A stretch of DNA of 36,159 nucleotides. Source: Helicobacter sp. Lineage in GTDB: Bacteria; Campylobacterota; Campylobacteria; Campylobacterales; Helicobacteraceae. Both the position numbers and the translations under genes were made by a program. The notes beneath the pieces were generated by a model. That model was not told the DNA's origin. It did no database searches and saw only the letters and a list, made by a program, of their open reading frames with translations. This document shows, one piece after another, positions 5,986-14,332 of this stretch. The DNA lies in assembly GCF_022770205.1 (NCBI RefSeq), contig NZ_JALEIK010000031.1, positions 1 to 36,159 of the forward strand, given 5' to 3'. Each line of letters begins with the position of its first letter. Position 1 is the stretch's first letter.

Positions 5986-7731
5986 ATAGAACCGCTACTG
6001 ATTATTATTTGTGTCTTGGCAATGGCTGTTGTCTCTGGAATCGTTCTTAATCGCTTAAAAATTCCTGCAATCATCGGGTATATCGTAACAGGGACTTTAA
6101 CAACTTATATTTTTGGATTCCGCTTAGAAGATTCTGTGGATTTAAATGAAGCGGCTGAACTTGGAATCGTGTTTTTGATGTTTATGATTGGACTTGATTT
6201 TAGCTTTAAGAAAATCACGCAAATGAAACAAGAAGTGTTACTCTTTGGGGGATTACAGATTGGAATTTCTATCGGAGCATTTTTTGCAATTTGTTACTTT
6301 TTGTTACGCTTTGATTTTAACACTTCTATTATCATTGCAAGTGCTGTAAGTTTATCCTCAACTGCTATTGTATTAAAGCATTTAAACGAGATTAATGCAA
6401 CTAGAACGCCTTATGGTACGGCTTCTGTTGGGATTTTAGTTTTTCAAGACATTGCTGTGATTCCTATTTTGCTTATCATTAAATTATTAAGCGATACAAG
6501 TTTAAGTCTAGGAGAAATGCTTTTAAGCACGGGTTTATCAGCTGTGGCGGTGCTTTTACTCTTAATTTTGCCCGGACGCTTTTTGGCTAAAATCGCCCTG
6601 CGCTCAAGTGCAAAGATGAAAACAGATGAAACCTTTGTAGGGACGGTGTTTTTAATTGTTTTGGGTTCTGCTTATCTTAGCAAACATTTTGGTTTTTCAC
6701 TCTCTCTTGGGGCGTTTTTGGCAGGAATGATTATTTCCAACTCGCCCTTTAAATACCAAGTGGCAAGCGTTTTGGTGTATTTTAGGGATTTATTATTGGG
6801 AGTGTTTTTCATTACCATCGGAATGCAAGTTGATGTGATTTTTGCAGCAAAATATTTTGTTGTTGTGTTAATTTTATGCGTATTGATGATTTTAGGCAAG
6901 ACATTAGTAATGTTTGCCTTTTTAAGTTTCTTTAGAGGGGTTAGGACGGGGATACGCATCGCACTTTCTCTTTCACAAATTGGAGAATTTTCTTTTGCGA
7001 TTTTCTTGCTTGCAAGCCAACATAAAATTTTGAATTTACAGCTTGATGGAGGAATCTTAAGCTTAGTTTTTGGGCAGGAATTTTTAGCAAAACTCACGCC
7101 ACACGATATTTATCAATTTTTAACTTTAATGGTGATTTTTTCAATGGTTGCTACGCCTTTTATCCTAGAGCGTTTAGATGCTTGCACAGATTTTATGCTA
7201 CGCTTGCTTAAGATTCCAACACGCTCACATTATAAAGATAATGCGCTAAACACTTCTAAAGAGGAGGTTCTAAATGATGTTATCGTGTGTGGTTATGGAC
7301 TTTTGGGCAAAAAAGTGGTGCAATTTTTAGAGGATTCTAATCTTAATGTGTTAGTGATAGAATCCAATTATGATCGCGTCAAAGATGCGCAAAAAAATGG
7401 AATCCCTATTGTTTATGGGAACATCACGGATAAAATGATTTTTAAAGAAATAGAAGTTCAAAACTCCACAGCAGTGATTTTATGCGTGGAATCTACCAAT
7501 GCAATTTCGCAAGCCTGCCACCATATTATGGATATTTCACACCATATTAGAATCATTGCGCAAACAAAGGATGACAATTTAGAGGAAATGCTAAAAGGAA
7601 TGGGGCTTTATGGCGTGGTGAATAACCACCAAGAGAGTGCTGTAATTCTTTCAAATCTCGCTTTAAAAGCCATTGCAGAGAGAAAAGAAACAATGGGCGA
7701 AGAAGATGCAAATGAAAAAACTTCAAGCTAA
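5986..7731 (+). CDS. Kef-type cation:proton antiporter (CPA2) with TrkA-N domain
   Basis: An inner-membrane K+/H+ or Na+/H+ antiporter of 581 residues from the inferred start. About 12 hydrophobic segments cover residues 1-395 with the CPA2 signatures LKIPAIIGYIVTG and SLSSTAIVLKHL. A cytosolic RCK/TrkA-N domain begins near residue 425 with the nucleotide-binding loop CGYGLLG and a following acidic strand end (VIESN). Starting at ATA (5986) gives MEPLLIIICVLAMAVV, a normal N terminus completing the first membrane helix, whereas TTG 6016 or ATG 6022 would truncate that helix and leave the AAGGAGG site unused. The 3' end overlaps the convergent TauE/SafE gene by 9 nt. The transported ion cannot be fixed from sequence. 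Confidence 0.9.
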   Translation: MEPLLIIICVLAMAVVSGIVLNRLKIPAIIGYIVTGTLTTYIFGFRLEDSVDLNEAAELGIVFLMFMIGLDFSFKKITQMKQEVLLFGGLQIGISIGAFFAICYFLLRFDFNTSIIIASAVSLSSTAIVLKHLNEINATRTPYGTASVGILVFQDIAVIPILLIIKLLSDTSLSLGEMLLSTGLSAVAVLLLLILPGRFLAKIALRSSAKMKTDETFVGTVFLIVLGSAYLSKHFGFSLSLGAFLAGMIISNSPFKYQVASVLVYFRDLLLGVFFITIGMQVDVIFAAKYFVVVLILCVLMILGKTLVMFAFLSFFRGVRTGIRIALSLSQIGEFSFAIFLLASQHKILNLQLDGGILSLVFGQEFLAKLTPHDIYQFLTLMVIFSMVATPFILERLDACTDFMLRLLKIPTRSHYKDNALNTSKEEVLNDVIVCGYGLLGKKVVQFLEDSNLNVLVIESNYDRVKDAQKNGIPIVYGNITDKMIFKEIEVQNSTAVILCVESTNAISQACHHIMDISHHIRIIAQTKDDNLEEMLKGMGLYGVVNNHQESAVILSNLALKAIAERKETMGEEDANEKTSS

Positions 7732-8478
7732 GAACATTTTTTGCAACATAATCCCAAGCATAATGGCATACAAAATCAGCAATGTAGCCTTATGCTTTTT
7801 TGCGTCAATTTGTGAGAGCATAAAGATTCCAATCCTTACGCCAATTATCGAAGCAATCCCAACAATAATGCCTTCTTTAAAGCTTGCATAGCCGTGCAAT
7901 GCTAAGGAAGTGAAGCCTGAAACAGAAGAGAAAATTACAAAAAATAAAGATAAAGGAATAATTTGTTTGCTACTATAACCTAAATAATAGGCTAAAAGGG
8001 GAGCTAGCATCATCCCCCCTCCAATACCAAGAGAAATCGCAAACACACCAACAACACAACCGCAACATAGCAAAAATATATTCGTCATTAAACCCGCACC
8101 AATACGCTTTTGACCACCATAAGCATTGGCTTTAAAAAGCTTTATAAAAGAATAGGCAATAAAAATGCTAAAAATTATCTCTAGTGCTTTTGAACTTATA
8201 AAATCAATCACAAATCCGCTAAATGCTGCACCTACAAATCCACCAAGCCCAACATAGATTCCATCTTTTGCGTTTAAAAGCTTGCGTTTATAATTCACAT
8301 AAGAACCATAGATGGATGAAAAAATCATCTGCATAATAGAGATTCCAATTGCAATTTTAATGTCGTGTCCTAGCATCATCACAAGTGGGACTAAAATCGC
8401 CCCGCCACCAATGCCAAAAAATCCGGCTAGGATTCCTGTTAGGATTCCAATACTAAAGAGCGCAATGCTATATTCCAT
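7723..8478 (-). CDS. TauE/SafE-family membrane permease
   Basis: A 251-residue protein with seven to eight hydrophobic segments and the duplicated glycine-rich signature of the family: GILAGFFGIGGGAILVP near residue 15 and SLGIGGGMMLAPLLA near residue 149, each after a helix. TauE/SafE (TSUP) members export or import small sulfur or organic anions such as sulfite or sulfoacetate. The substrate here is unknown. The gene is convergent with the Kef-type gene and divergent from selD; nothing in the context links it to a sulfur pathway. Confidence 0.88.
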   Translation of the reverse strand: MEYSIALFSIGILTGILAGFFGIGGGAILVPLVMMLGHDIKIAIGISIMQMIFSSIYGSYVNYKRKLLNAKDGIYVGLGGFVGAAFSGFVIDFISSKALEIIFSIFIAYSFIKLFKANAYGGQKRIGAGLMTNIFLLCCGCVVGVFAISLGIGGGMMLAPLLAYYLGYSSKQIIPLSLFFVIFSSVSGFTSLALHGYASFKEGIIVGIASIIGVRIGIFMLSQIDAKKHKATLLILYAIMLGIMLQKMFLA

Positions 8479-8545
8479 AATTTTACTTTTAAGAGAGTTT
8501 TAAAGAAGCAATTCTACCAAAACAAGTGATAAATCATCTAAAAAG

Positions 8546-8554
8546 TGTTAAAAT
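8546..8554 (+). promoter_or_regulatory. Extended -10 of selD
   Basis: TGTTAAAAT matches TGnTAnaaT, 35 nt before the selD ATG in the gap from the divergent TauE/SafE gene. The ribosome site is AAAAAGG. Confidence 0.45.
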
Positions 8555-8589
8555 TACTCAATTTTTCATAAATTTTTAAAAAGGCAAAA

Positions 8590-9654
8590 ATGGAAAGCAC
8601 AGAACAAGAAATCAAAATCACAAATTTTGTTAAGGTTGCTGGTTGAGCAGGCAAAATAGGTCTGGAAGATCTTTCACATCTTGCAAGCCAACTTGTTAAT
8701 CCTTATGACAATAATGTTTTAATTGACTTTAAAGACAATGAAGATGCGGGAGTGTATCGTTTAAGCCCCACGCTTGCTTTAGTGCAAACAGTGGATTTTA
8801 TTACTCCTGTGGTAGATGATCCTTTTGTTTATGGGCAGATTGCTGCAGCAAATGCGCTAAGTGATGTCTATGCAATGGGAGGAATTGTGAAATGCGCACT
8901 TAATCTTATGATGTGGGATAAAAGTAGAATCCCAAAAGACTATGCAAAAGCCATTTTAGAGGGGGGATTGTCTAAGATTAAAGAAGCAGGCGGAGTCTTA
9001 ATTGGGGGGCATACCCTAGCAGATGACACGCAAAAGTATGGTTTAAGCGTTAGTGGCGTTGTGCATCCAGAAAAAATTTGGTGTAACAATGGCGCAAAAG
9101 TTGATGATGTGTTCATTCTTACAAAGCCCATTGGAATAGGAGTTTTAACAACTGCCTTAAAAGCCAATTTACTTGATGCGCAAACACAAAATAAGATTTC
9201 TCAGATTATGGCAACGCTTAATCGTAATGCGTGTGAAGTCGCTAAAGGGTTTAAAATTAATGCTTGCACAGACATTACAGGCTTTGGACTTTTAGGGCAT
9301 TTCAAAGAAATGTTAAATCCTAACATTAATATCGTTTTAAATAGCAACACTATTCCCTTAATAGAAGAAGCGATTCCTTTTGCAAAGGAGGGAATCATTC
9401 CTAGCGGAAGCCTTAATAACCAAAAAGCATTAGAAGGCTTATGTTCCTTTGCGCTTAAAGAAACTTCAACATTTAAAGGTGTAGAAATTTTGCTCTTTGA
9501 TGCGCAAACCTCTGGTGGCTTAGTCTTTGCTACCCCTAAACAAGATGCTTTTAAGCTTTTAAAAAGTCTAAGAAATGCAGGGGTGGAATCTGCGCAAATC
9601 ATTGGAGTTGCAGAGCCTTATAGCCCCCATAAAAGTAGAATTTCTATTGTATAA
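8590..9654 (+). CDS. selD: Selenide, water dikinase SelD (selenophosphate synthase) with selenocysteine at residue 19
   Basis: SelD converts selenide and ATP to selenophosphate, the donor for Sec-tRNA and selenouridine. The reading frame starts at ATG 8590 (AAGG upstream) and holds a single in-frame TGA at 8644-8646, codon 19, in VAG-U-AGKIG. This is where SelD proteins carry their catalytic Cys or Sec just before the conserved lysine. Read through as Sec, the protein is 354 residues, normal for the family. Downstream landmarks: VDFITPVVDDPF, GGHTLADDTQKYG, TDITGFGLLGH and DAQTSGGLVF, all SelD signatures. A candidate SECIS hairpin follows the TGA. Automatic callers would start at the internal GTG 8752 and lose 54 residues. 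Confidence 0.95.
8644..8674 (+). promoter_or_regulatory. UGA (Sec) codon and candidate bacterial SECIS element in selD
   Basis: After the TGA (8644-8646), AGGTCT (8658-8663) and AGATCT (8667-8672) pair over 6 bp around the loop GGA, with an unpaired U at 8657 and two more A-U pairs below it. The loop begins with G and lies 17 nt after the UGA, within the accepted range for bacterial SECIS. It also holds the GGUCU string known from E. coli fdhF, though placed in the stem in this fold. Confidence 0.6.
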
Positions 9655-9709
9655 GGGGGCTTATGCAAATACGCAGTAAATATTTTCAAATCATTTTAAA
9701 AGGATTTTT

Positions 9710-9967
9710 ATGGAAGAAAATTCAATAAATAATCAAATTAAATATCCTTGCACTTGGCATTATAAAATCATTGGTTCTGATAAACAATCTCTGCATTTAG
9801 CAGCATTAGAAAACATCAATAAGGAGTTTATCCAAACACCGGGTAAAGAAAGTAGTGGAGGAAAATACCATAGCATAAACATTGCAATAGAAGTAGAAAG
9901 TCGAAAAGAAAGAGATTTGATTTTTCAAGCCTTGCAAAAAGATTCTAGGATTAAATTTGTTTTATAA
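9710..9967 (+). CDS. DUF493 (YbeD-like) small regulatory-fold protein
   Basis: An 85-residue protein with the DUF493/UPF0250 layout: YPCTWHYKIIGSD at the N terminus, a helix, then GGKYHSINIAIEVES and a C-terminal helix with strand (about 60-85). The family folds like the ACT regulatory domain; a Helicobacter pylori member has a known structure, but the function is not established. AAAGGA lies 6 nt before the ATG. It follows selD by 55 nt on the same strand and ends 5 nt from the convergent hemD. The link to selenium metabolism is positional only. Confidence 0.85.
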   Translation: MEENSINNQIKYPCTWHYKIIGSDKQSLHLAALENINKEFIQTPGKESSGGKYHSINIAIEVESRKERDLIFQALQKDSRIKFVL

Positions 9968-9972
9968 ACTTT

Positions 9973-10698
9973 TTAGATTCTGTTTTTATCCTCTAAGCTT
10001 AATGCAAACTCTAGCACACTTTTGGAATCTGGCTTTGGTGCTTGCAAAATTTTAAGTGCGCAAAAATCCCCTAAAAGTTCTTTTGCAGCTAGACTTGTGC
10101 TTTTACCAATGCAAAGCGCACAAAAACTACTCTCCCAAGTAAAATTGCGCAAAAATGCTTTAATGTGTGAAGGAGCAGAAAAAATAATAATGGAATCTTT
10201 TTGTAATTTTGGTGGATTTTTTAAAAGATTTAAAATATTTTCATACACAATGACTTCCTCTAAAAATATTCCATTTTCTCTTAGAATTTTTGGAATGTTT
10301 GATGCGATTTTTTTTGCGCGCAAAAATAAAGGTTTTTTGTTTCTCAATAAAGGGATTAACTCTTGCGCAAATACATCTCCATACGCTCTTGAAGCAATAA
10401 AATCCGCCTTTAATCCTAGCGTTTCTAAAGCATTTGCACTTCCCTGCCCTATGACAAAATTTGGCAATTGCGCCCAAAGTTGCTTTAATGCAATGCTATC
10501 TTTTAAGGATTCTAAATTTTCCTTCAACGCATACACTGCATTTTTAGAAGTAAAAATTAGACTATCGCAGGCTTGTAATTTTTCTTGTAAATTCTCTACA
10601 AATTGCGTTTGCAGGATGATTAAAGGCAGAATCTGAATCTGTTGTACAAAGGGCAAATGCGCTAAATTTGGATTTGTTTTTGTGATATAATAAACCAT
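9973..10698 (-). CDS. hemD: Uroporphyrinogen-III synthase
   Basis: HemD closes and inverts ring D of hydroxymethylbilane to form uroporphyrinogen III, the precursor of haem. The 241-residue length fits. Family members are poorly conserved. The clues are SLIFTSKNAVYAL (about 46-58), VIGQGSANALETLG (about 81-94) and SIIIFSAPSHIKAFL (about 173-187), the two Rossmann-like domains joined by short linkers, plus CIGKSTSLAAKE near the C terminus. The next enzyme, HemE, is encoded 10 kb away on the same strand. Confidence 0.88.
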   Translation of the reverse strand: MVYYITKTNPNLAHLPFVQQIQILPLIILQTQFVENLQEKLQACDSLIFTSKNAVYALKENLESLKDSIALKQLWAQLPNFVIGQGSANALETLGLKADFIASRAYGDVFAQELIPLLRNKKPLFLRAKKIASNIPKILRENGIFLEEVIVYENILNLLKNPPKLQKDSIIIFSAPSHIKAFLRNFTWESSFCALCIGKSTSLAAKELLGDFCALKILQAPKPDSKSVLEFALSLEDKNRI

Positions 10699-10736
10699 TT
10701 TTTATTCTATCTCACTTTAGCAAACAAAGGCATAAA

Positions 10737-11069
10737 ATGTATATCAAAAATAAAAGTCTCGCTAAACCTATCTCTTTAAACTCCCTTAATAGCGAGGATT
10801 TTATTGTAATTGATTTGCGTTCAAAAGGCTATTTTCTCATTAGTCACATTAAAGATGCGCTAAACATAGAATCCTTGCAACGCATTGTCCATATTGCACA
10901 AGAAAATCCACAAAAAAAGATTCTACTTTATTGCCACAGCGGTGCAACTGCAGCAGATTTTGGCACAAAACTTGTTCAAAAGGGATTGGATAATATCTAC
11001 TACATTGATGAAAATTATTTTGCAATCAAAAAGCATAACATCACTTTAGAGGGCAAAGGATTAGAGTAA
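10737..11069 (+). CDS. Single-domain rhodanese-like sulfurtransferase
   Basis: A 110-residue rhodanese fold. IVIDLRSKGYFLISHIKDALNI (about 23-44, read in parts) is the standard N-terminal signature. The active-site loop is CHSGATAA with the catalytic cysteine at residue 66. Such stand-alone domains carry a persulfide sulfur for tRNA thiolation, cyanide detoxification or selenium delivery. The real substrate is unknown. It opens a rightward group with the DedA gene, pepA and ychF, and is divergent from hemD. Confidence 0.88.
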   Translation: MYIKNKSLAKPISLNSLNSEDFIVIDLRSKGYFLISHIKDALNIESLQRIVHIAQENPQKKILLYCHSGATAADFGTKLVQKGLDNIYYIDENYFAIKKHNITLEGKGLE

Positions 11070-11130
11070 TTAAGCAAATTTTAGATAGAATTTTGGATTT
11101 TAATGTAAATTTAAGCAAAATAGAGAGTTT

Positions 11131-11706
11131 ATGGAAGAGTTATTTACGCAATGGCTACAAGATTATGGTTATATCATTTTATTTCTTTGGAGTATGCTAG
11201 AGGGTGAGCTTGGGCTTATAATGGCAGGGATTATGTGCCATACAGGGCATATGACAATCCCCATTGCAATCCTTGTTGCTGGGTTTGGGGGATTTATAGG
11301 CGATCAAGTGTATTTTTATATCGGGCGTTATAATAAACAATTTATTTACAGAAAATTGCAAACACAACGCAGGAAATTTGCCCTAGCGCATTTGCTCTTA
11401 CAACGCTATGGATGGTCTATAATCTTTGTGCAACGCTATCTTTATGGAATGCGCACCATCATTCCTATGAGCATAGGAGTCACGCGTTACAATGCAAAAA
11501 CTTTTGCGCTTATTAATTTTGTCAGTGCACTTATTTGGGCGGCTATTACGATTATTTTAGCATATTATTTTGGAAAAGAACTCTTAGCCATTGTGAATTA
11601 TGCAAAGGAGCATTATTATATTGTAATTCCTTTTGCAATCCTTTTAGGTGGTGGAATCTATTATTATTTGCATAAAGTTACACAAAAAATTGAAAAAATA
11701 TTATAG
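11131..11706 (+). CDS. DedA-family inner-membrane protein
   Basis: A 191-residue polytopic protein. GGFIGDQVYFYIGRY (about 53-67) and FVQRYLYGMRTIIPMSIGV (about 96-114) are the DedA/VTT signatures: an acidic residue in a re-entrant loop and the RxxxxxR-P motif. DedA proteins are lipid flippases or scramblases, and some recycle undecaprenyl phosphate. It sits directly before pepA (9 nt gap), an arrangement shared with H. pylori, so cotranscription with pepA and ychF is likely. Confidence 0.9.
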   Translation: MEELFTQWLQDYGYIILFLWSMLEGELGLIMAGIMCHTGHMTIPIAILVAGFGGFIGDQVYFYIGRYNKQFIYRKLQTQRRKFALAHLLLQRYGWSIIFVQRYLYGMRTIIPMSIGVTRYNAKTFALINFVSALIWAAITIILAYYFGKELLAIVNYAKEHYYIVIPFAILLGGGIYYYLHKVTQKIEKIL

Positions 11707-11715
11707 GAGAATCAA

Positions 11716-13137
11716 ATGAATATTATAGCAAGTAACAAAAAAAGTGATTTAGAAATTGTATTGGTTTTTAATAAAAAACTCCCAAAGACACTCACAAAAG
11801 CACAAACAGATGCGTTAGCATTAAGAAACTATGAAGGTGAAGGGAGTTGCTTTATTGGAGAGCAATTTTTTATCGGTGTGGATAACCATACCTATCCCTT
11901 TCCAAATGCCTTGCGCGATGCAGTGGCAAATGCGATTCCAAGCATTAAGAAACTCAATATTACCACAGCTAGCATTTGTGTAGAAAATCTACAAGATGCT
12001 AAAGAGATTTGCGAGGGACTGCTTTTAGGGAATTACAACTTTGAAACTTATAAGAGTAAAAAATCCCAAAGCAAACTCAAGACTATGCATTTGCATTCTA
12101 AAAAAATAGATGCCAAAACCTTACAAGCTAGCATTACAAAGACAGAACATATTTGTGCAAGCATTAATTTTGTGCGCGAACTCATTAACACTCCCCCAGC
12201 AATTGCTACGCCAAAATATATCGCTAACCTTGCGCAACAAAAAGCAGAGCAACTAGGAATTATTTGCAAAATCCACGAGGAAAAATTCTTAGAAAAAGAA
12301 AAAATGGGGGCTTTTTTAGCCGTGGCAAAGGCAAGCGTTAATCCGCCTTATTTAGTGCATTTAATCCATAAACCAAAAAACACTGCAGAAAAAAAGATTC
12401 CAAAAATCGTGCTTGTTGGCAAGGGTTTAACTTATGATTCTGGAGGACTTAGTTTAAAACCTAGCGATTATATGGTAACAATGAAGGCAGATAAAAGTGG
12501 GGCTTGCGCTGTGCTTGGAATCTTAGAAGCTGCGGCAAAACTCAAATTAAACGCTGAAATACACGGAATCTTAGGGTTAGCAGAAAATATGATTGGGGGC
12601 AATGCCTATAAGCCTGATGATATTTTAATTGCGCGCAATCAAAAAAGCATTGAAGTGCGTAATACCGATGCGGAAGGGCGTTTAGTGCTTGCAGATTGTT
12701 TAAGTTATGCAAGTGATTTGAAGCCTGATTTCTTGCTTGATCTTGCAACACTTACAGGAGCTTGTGTGGTAGCACTTGGAGATTATAGCATCGGCGTGAT
12801 GGGCTACAATGCAAAACTTGCAGAATCCTTTAACAAAGCAGCCTTTAATGCAGGTGAGCTTAGTGCAACACTTCCTTTTAATCCTTATTTGCGCAAACTC
12901 TTTAATTCTGATGTAGCAGATTTATGCAATATTCCTTCAAACCGCTATGGAAGTGCAATAAGTGCGGGAATGTTTTTAGGTGAATTTATCACAGAAGAGT
13001 TGCATCAAAAATGGCTGCATCTTGATATTGCAGGACCTGCTTATGTGGAAAAAGCTTGGGGGGTTAATCCCTTTGGTGCAACAGGTGCTGGAGTGCGCGC
13101 TGTAATAGAATTTATTCAACAACAAATAAAGGGCTAA
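11716..13137 (+). CDS. pepA: Leucyl aminopeptidase PepA (M17 family)
   Basis: A cytosolic two-metal aminopeptidase of 473 residues that releases N-terminal residues from peptides. The metal and catalytic residues are intact: VGKGLTYDSGG (about 234-244) contributes Lys and Asp, MKADKSGA (about 256-263) the catalytic Lys, and NTDAEGRL (316-323) is the M17 signature. The N-terminal 150 residues are the variable hexamer-building domain. The ATG follows AGGAGAATCAA. ychF starts 1 nt after its stop, so the pair must be cotranscribed. Confidence 0.96.
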   Translation: MNIIASNKKSDLEIVLVFNKKLPKTLTKAQTDALALRNYEGEGSCFIGEQFFIGVDNHTYPFPNALRDAVANAIPSIKKLNITTASICVENLQDAKEICEGLLLGNYNFETYKSKKSQSKLKTMHLHSKKIDAKTLQASITKTEHICASINFVRELINTPPAIATPKYIANLAQQKAEQLGIICKIHEEKFLEKEKMGAFLAVAKASVNPPYLVHLIHKPKNTAEKKIPKIVLVGKGLTYDSGGLSLKPSDYMVTMKADKSGACAVLGILEAAAKLKLNAEIHGILGLAENMIGGNAYKPDDILIARNQKSIEVRNTDAEGRLVLADCLSYASDLKPDFLLDLATLTGACVVALGDYSIGVMGYNAKLAESFNKAAFNAGELSATLPFNPYLRKLFNSDVADLCNIPSNRYGSAISAGMFLGEFITEELHQKWLHLDIAGPAYVEKAWGVNPFGATGAGVRAVIEFIQQQIKG

Positions 13138-13138
13138 T

Positions 13139-14245
13139 ATGGGTTTATCCGTAGGCATAGTAGGACTTCCCAATGTCGGAAAATCCACAACTTTTAACGC
13201 ATTGACCAAAACGCAAAATGCACAATCTGCAAACTATCCCTTTTGCACCATTGAGCCAAATAAAGCTATCGTGCCTGTGCCAGATACACGCCTTGATGCA
13301 CTCGCAAAAATCGTCAATCCTCAGAGAATCCAACATTCAATCGTAGAATTTGTAGATATTGCAGGGCTTGTGAAGGGAGCTAGCAAGGGAGAGGGGCTTG
13401 GCAATCAGTTCTTAGCAAATATCAAAGAAACAGAAGTGATTTTGCACATTGTGCGTTGTTTTGAGGATTCCAACATTACGCACATAGAAGGAAGCATTAA
13501 TCCTTTGCGCGATGTGGAGATTATTGAAACGGAACTCTTAATTGCAGATATGCAAACGCTTCAAAAACGCATAGAAAGACTTACAAGAAGCGTAAAAAGC
13601 GGAACAGATAAGGAAGCAAAAGCACAACTTGAAGTCGCACAAACCTTATTAAAACACATTGAAGAGGGCAATGCTGTGCGCACATTTAATGATAAGGAAA
13701 ATGACTATTTCTCGCTATTAAACAAAGAGTTGCGTTTTTTAACAAACAAAGACATTATTTATGGTGCTAATGTTGATGAAGATGGCTTAAGTGCAGATAA
13801 CTCCTTTGTTGCCACACTCAAAGAATACGCCACAAAGCAGGGAGCAGAAGTGGTTAAACTTTGCTCCAAAATTGAAGAAGAGCTTGTGGGCTTAAGCGAT
13901 GCAGAAGCCCTAGAGTTTTTACAGGATTTAGGTGTGCAAGAGAGTGGCTTAGATGCTATTATCCGCCTAGGATTCCAAAAGCTTGGGCTAATTAGCTACT
14001 TTACAGCAGGTGTCAAAGAAGTGCGTGCTTGGACAATTCACAAGGGAGACAAAGCACCAGTTGCCGCTGGAGTGATTCACAAAGATTTTGAAAAAGGATT
14101 TATTCGCGCAGAAGTCATTGCTTATGATGATTTTATCAAATACGGCGGGGAAGCAAAATCCAAAGAAGCGGGCGCAATGCGCATAGAAGGAAAAGACTAC
14201 ATCGTCCAAGATGGCGATGTAATGCACTTTAGATTTAATGTTTAG
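13139..14245 (+). CDS. ychF: Redox-regulated ribosome-binding ATPase YchF (OLA1)
   Basis: A 368-residue Obg-family P-loop protein that prefers ATP. The G1 loop GLPNVGKST spans 9-17 and G3 is VDIAGLVKGASKGEG. The G4 position has NVDE (in YGANVDEDGL) where GTPases have NKxD, the known reason for ATP specificity. The C-terminal TGS domain includes LGLISYFTAGVKEVRAWTI and ends with a short MHFRFNV strand. YchF binds ribosomes and is linked to oxidative-stress control. The C-terminal residues are those usual in the family. Confidence 0.96.
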   Translation: MGLSVGIVGLPNVGKSTTFNALTKTQNAQSANYPFCTIEPNKAIVPVPDTRLDALAKIVNPQRIQHSIVEFVDIAGLVKGASKGEGLGNQFLANIKETEVILHIVRCFEDSNITHIEGSINPLRDVEIIETELLIADMQTLQKRIERLTRSVKSGTDKEAKAQLEVAQTLLKHIEEGNAVRTFNDKENDYFSLLNKELRFLTNKDIIYGANVDEDGLSADNSFVATLKEYATKQGAEVVKLCSKIEEELVGLSDAEALEFLQDLGVQESGLDAIIRLGFQKLGLISYFTAGVKEVRAWTIHKGDKAPVAAGVIHKDFEKGFIRAEVIAYDDFIKYGGEAKSKEAGAMRIEGKDYIVQDGDVMHFRFNV

Positions 14246-14287
14246 TAAGCTTTTTAAACTTTACACGCAGTAAAAAATTTTGCTTAC
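14245..14287 (+). terminator. Possible terminator hairpin after ychF
   Basis: GTAAGC (14245-14250) and GCTTAC (14282-14287) pair, with TTTTT/AAAAA and TTTAC/GTAAA helices inside. The tail ATTTTAG is weak, so this is only a plausible end of the pepA-ychF transcript. Confidence 0.35.
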
Positions 14288-14305
14288 ATTTTAGACTCTC
14301 CTTTC

Positions 14306-14332
14306 AAAAAAACAAGCCCTTAATGCAAGGCT
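14306..14332 (-). terminator. Rho-independent terminator of dapD
   Basis: On the minus strand AGCCTT pairs with AAGGGCT (one bulged G) across the dapD stop codon and is followed by TGTTTTTTT. The hairpin overlaps the last codons of dapD. Confidence 0.6.

Noticed and set aside
9663-9728. 21-codon ORF after selD with a GGGGG-type upstream site
   Set aside because: It overlaps the DUF493 start, has no recognisable sequence, and its ribosome-site-like string is one arm of an inverted pair. Too little support.
10022-10636. Long plus-strand ORF (204 codons) opposite hemD
   Set aside because: Antisense shadow of hemD, with no ribosome site or family match; hemD has clear domain signatures and normal codon use.
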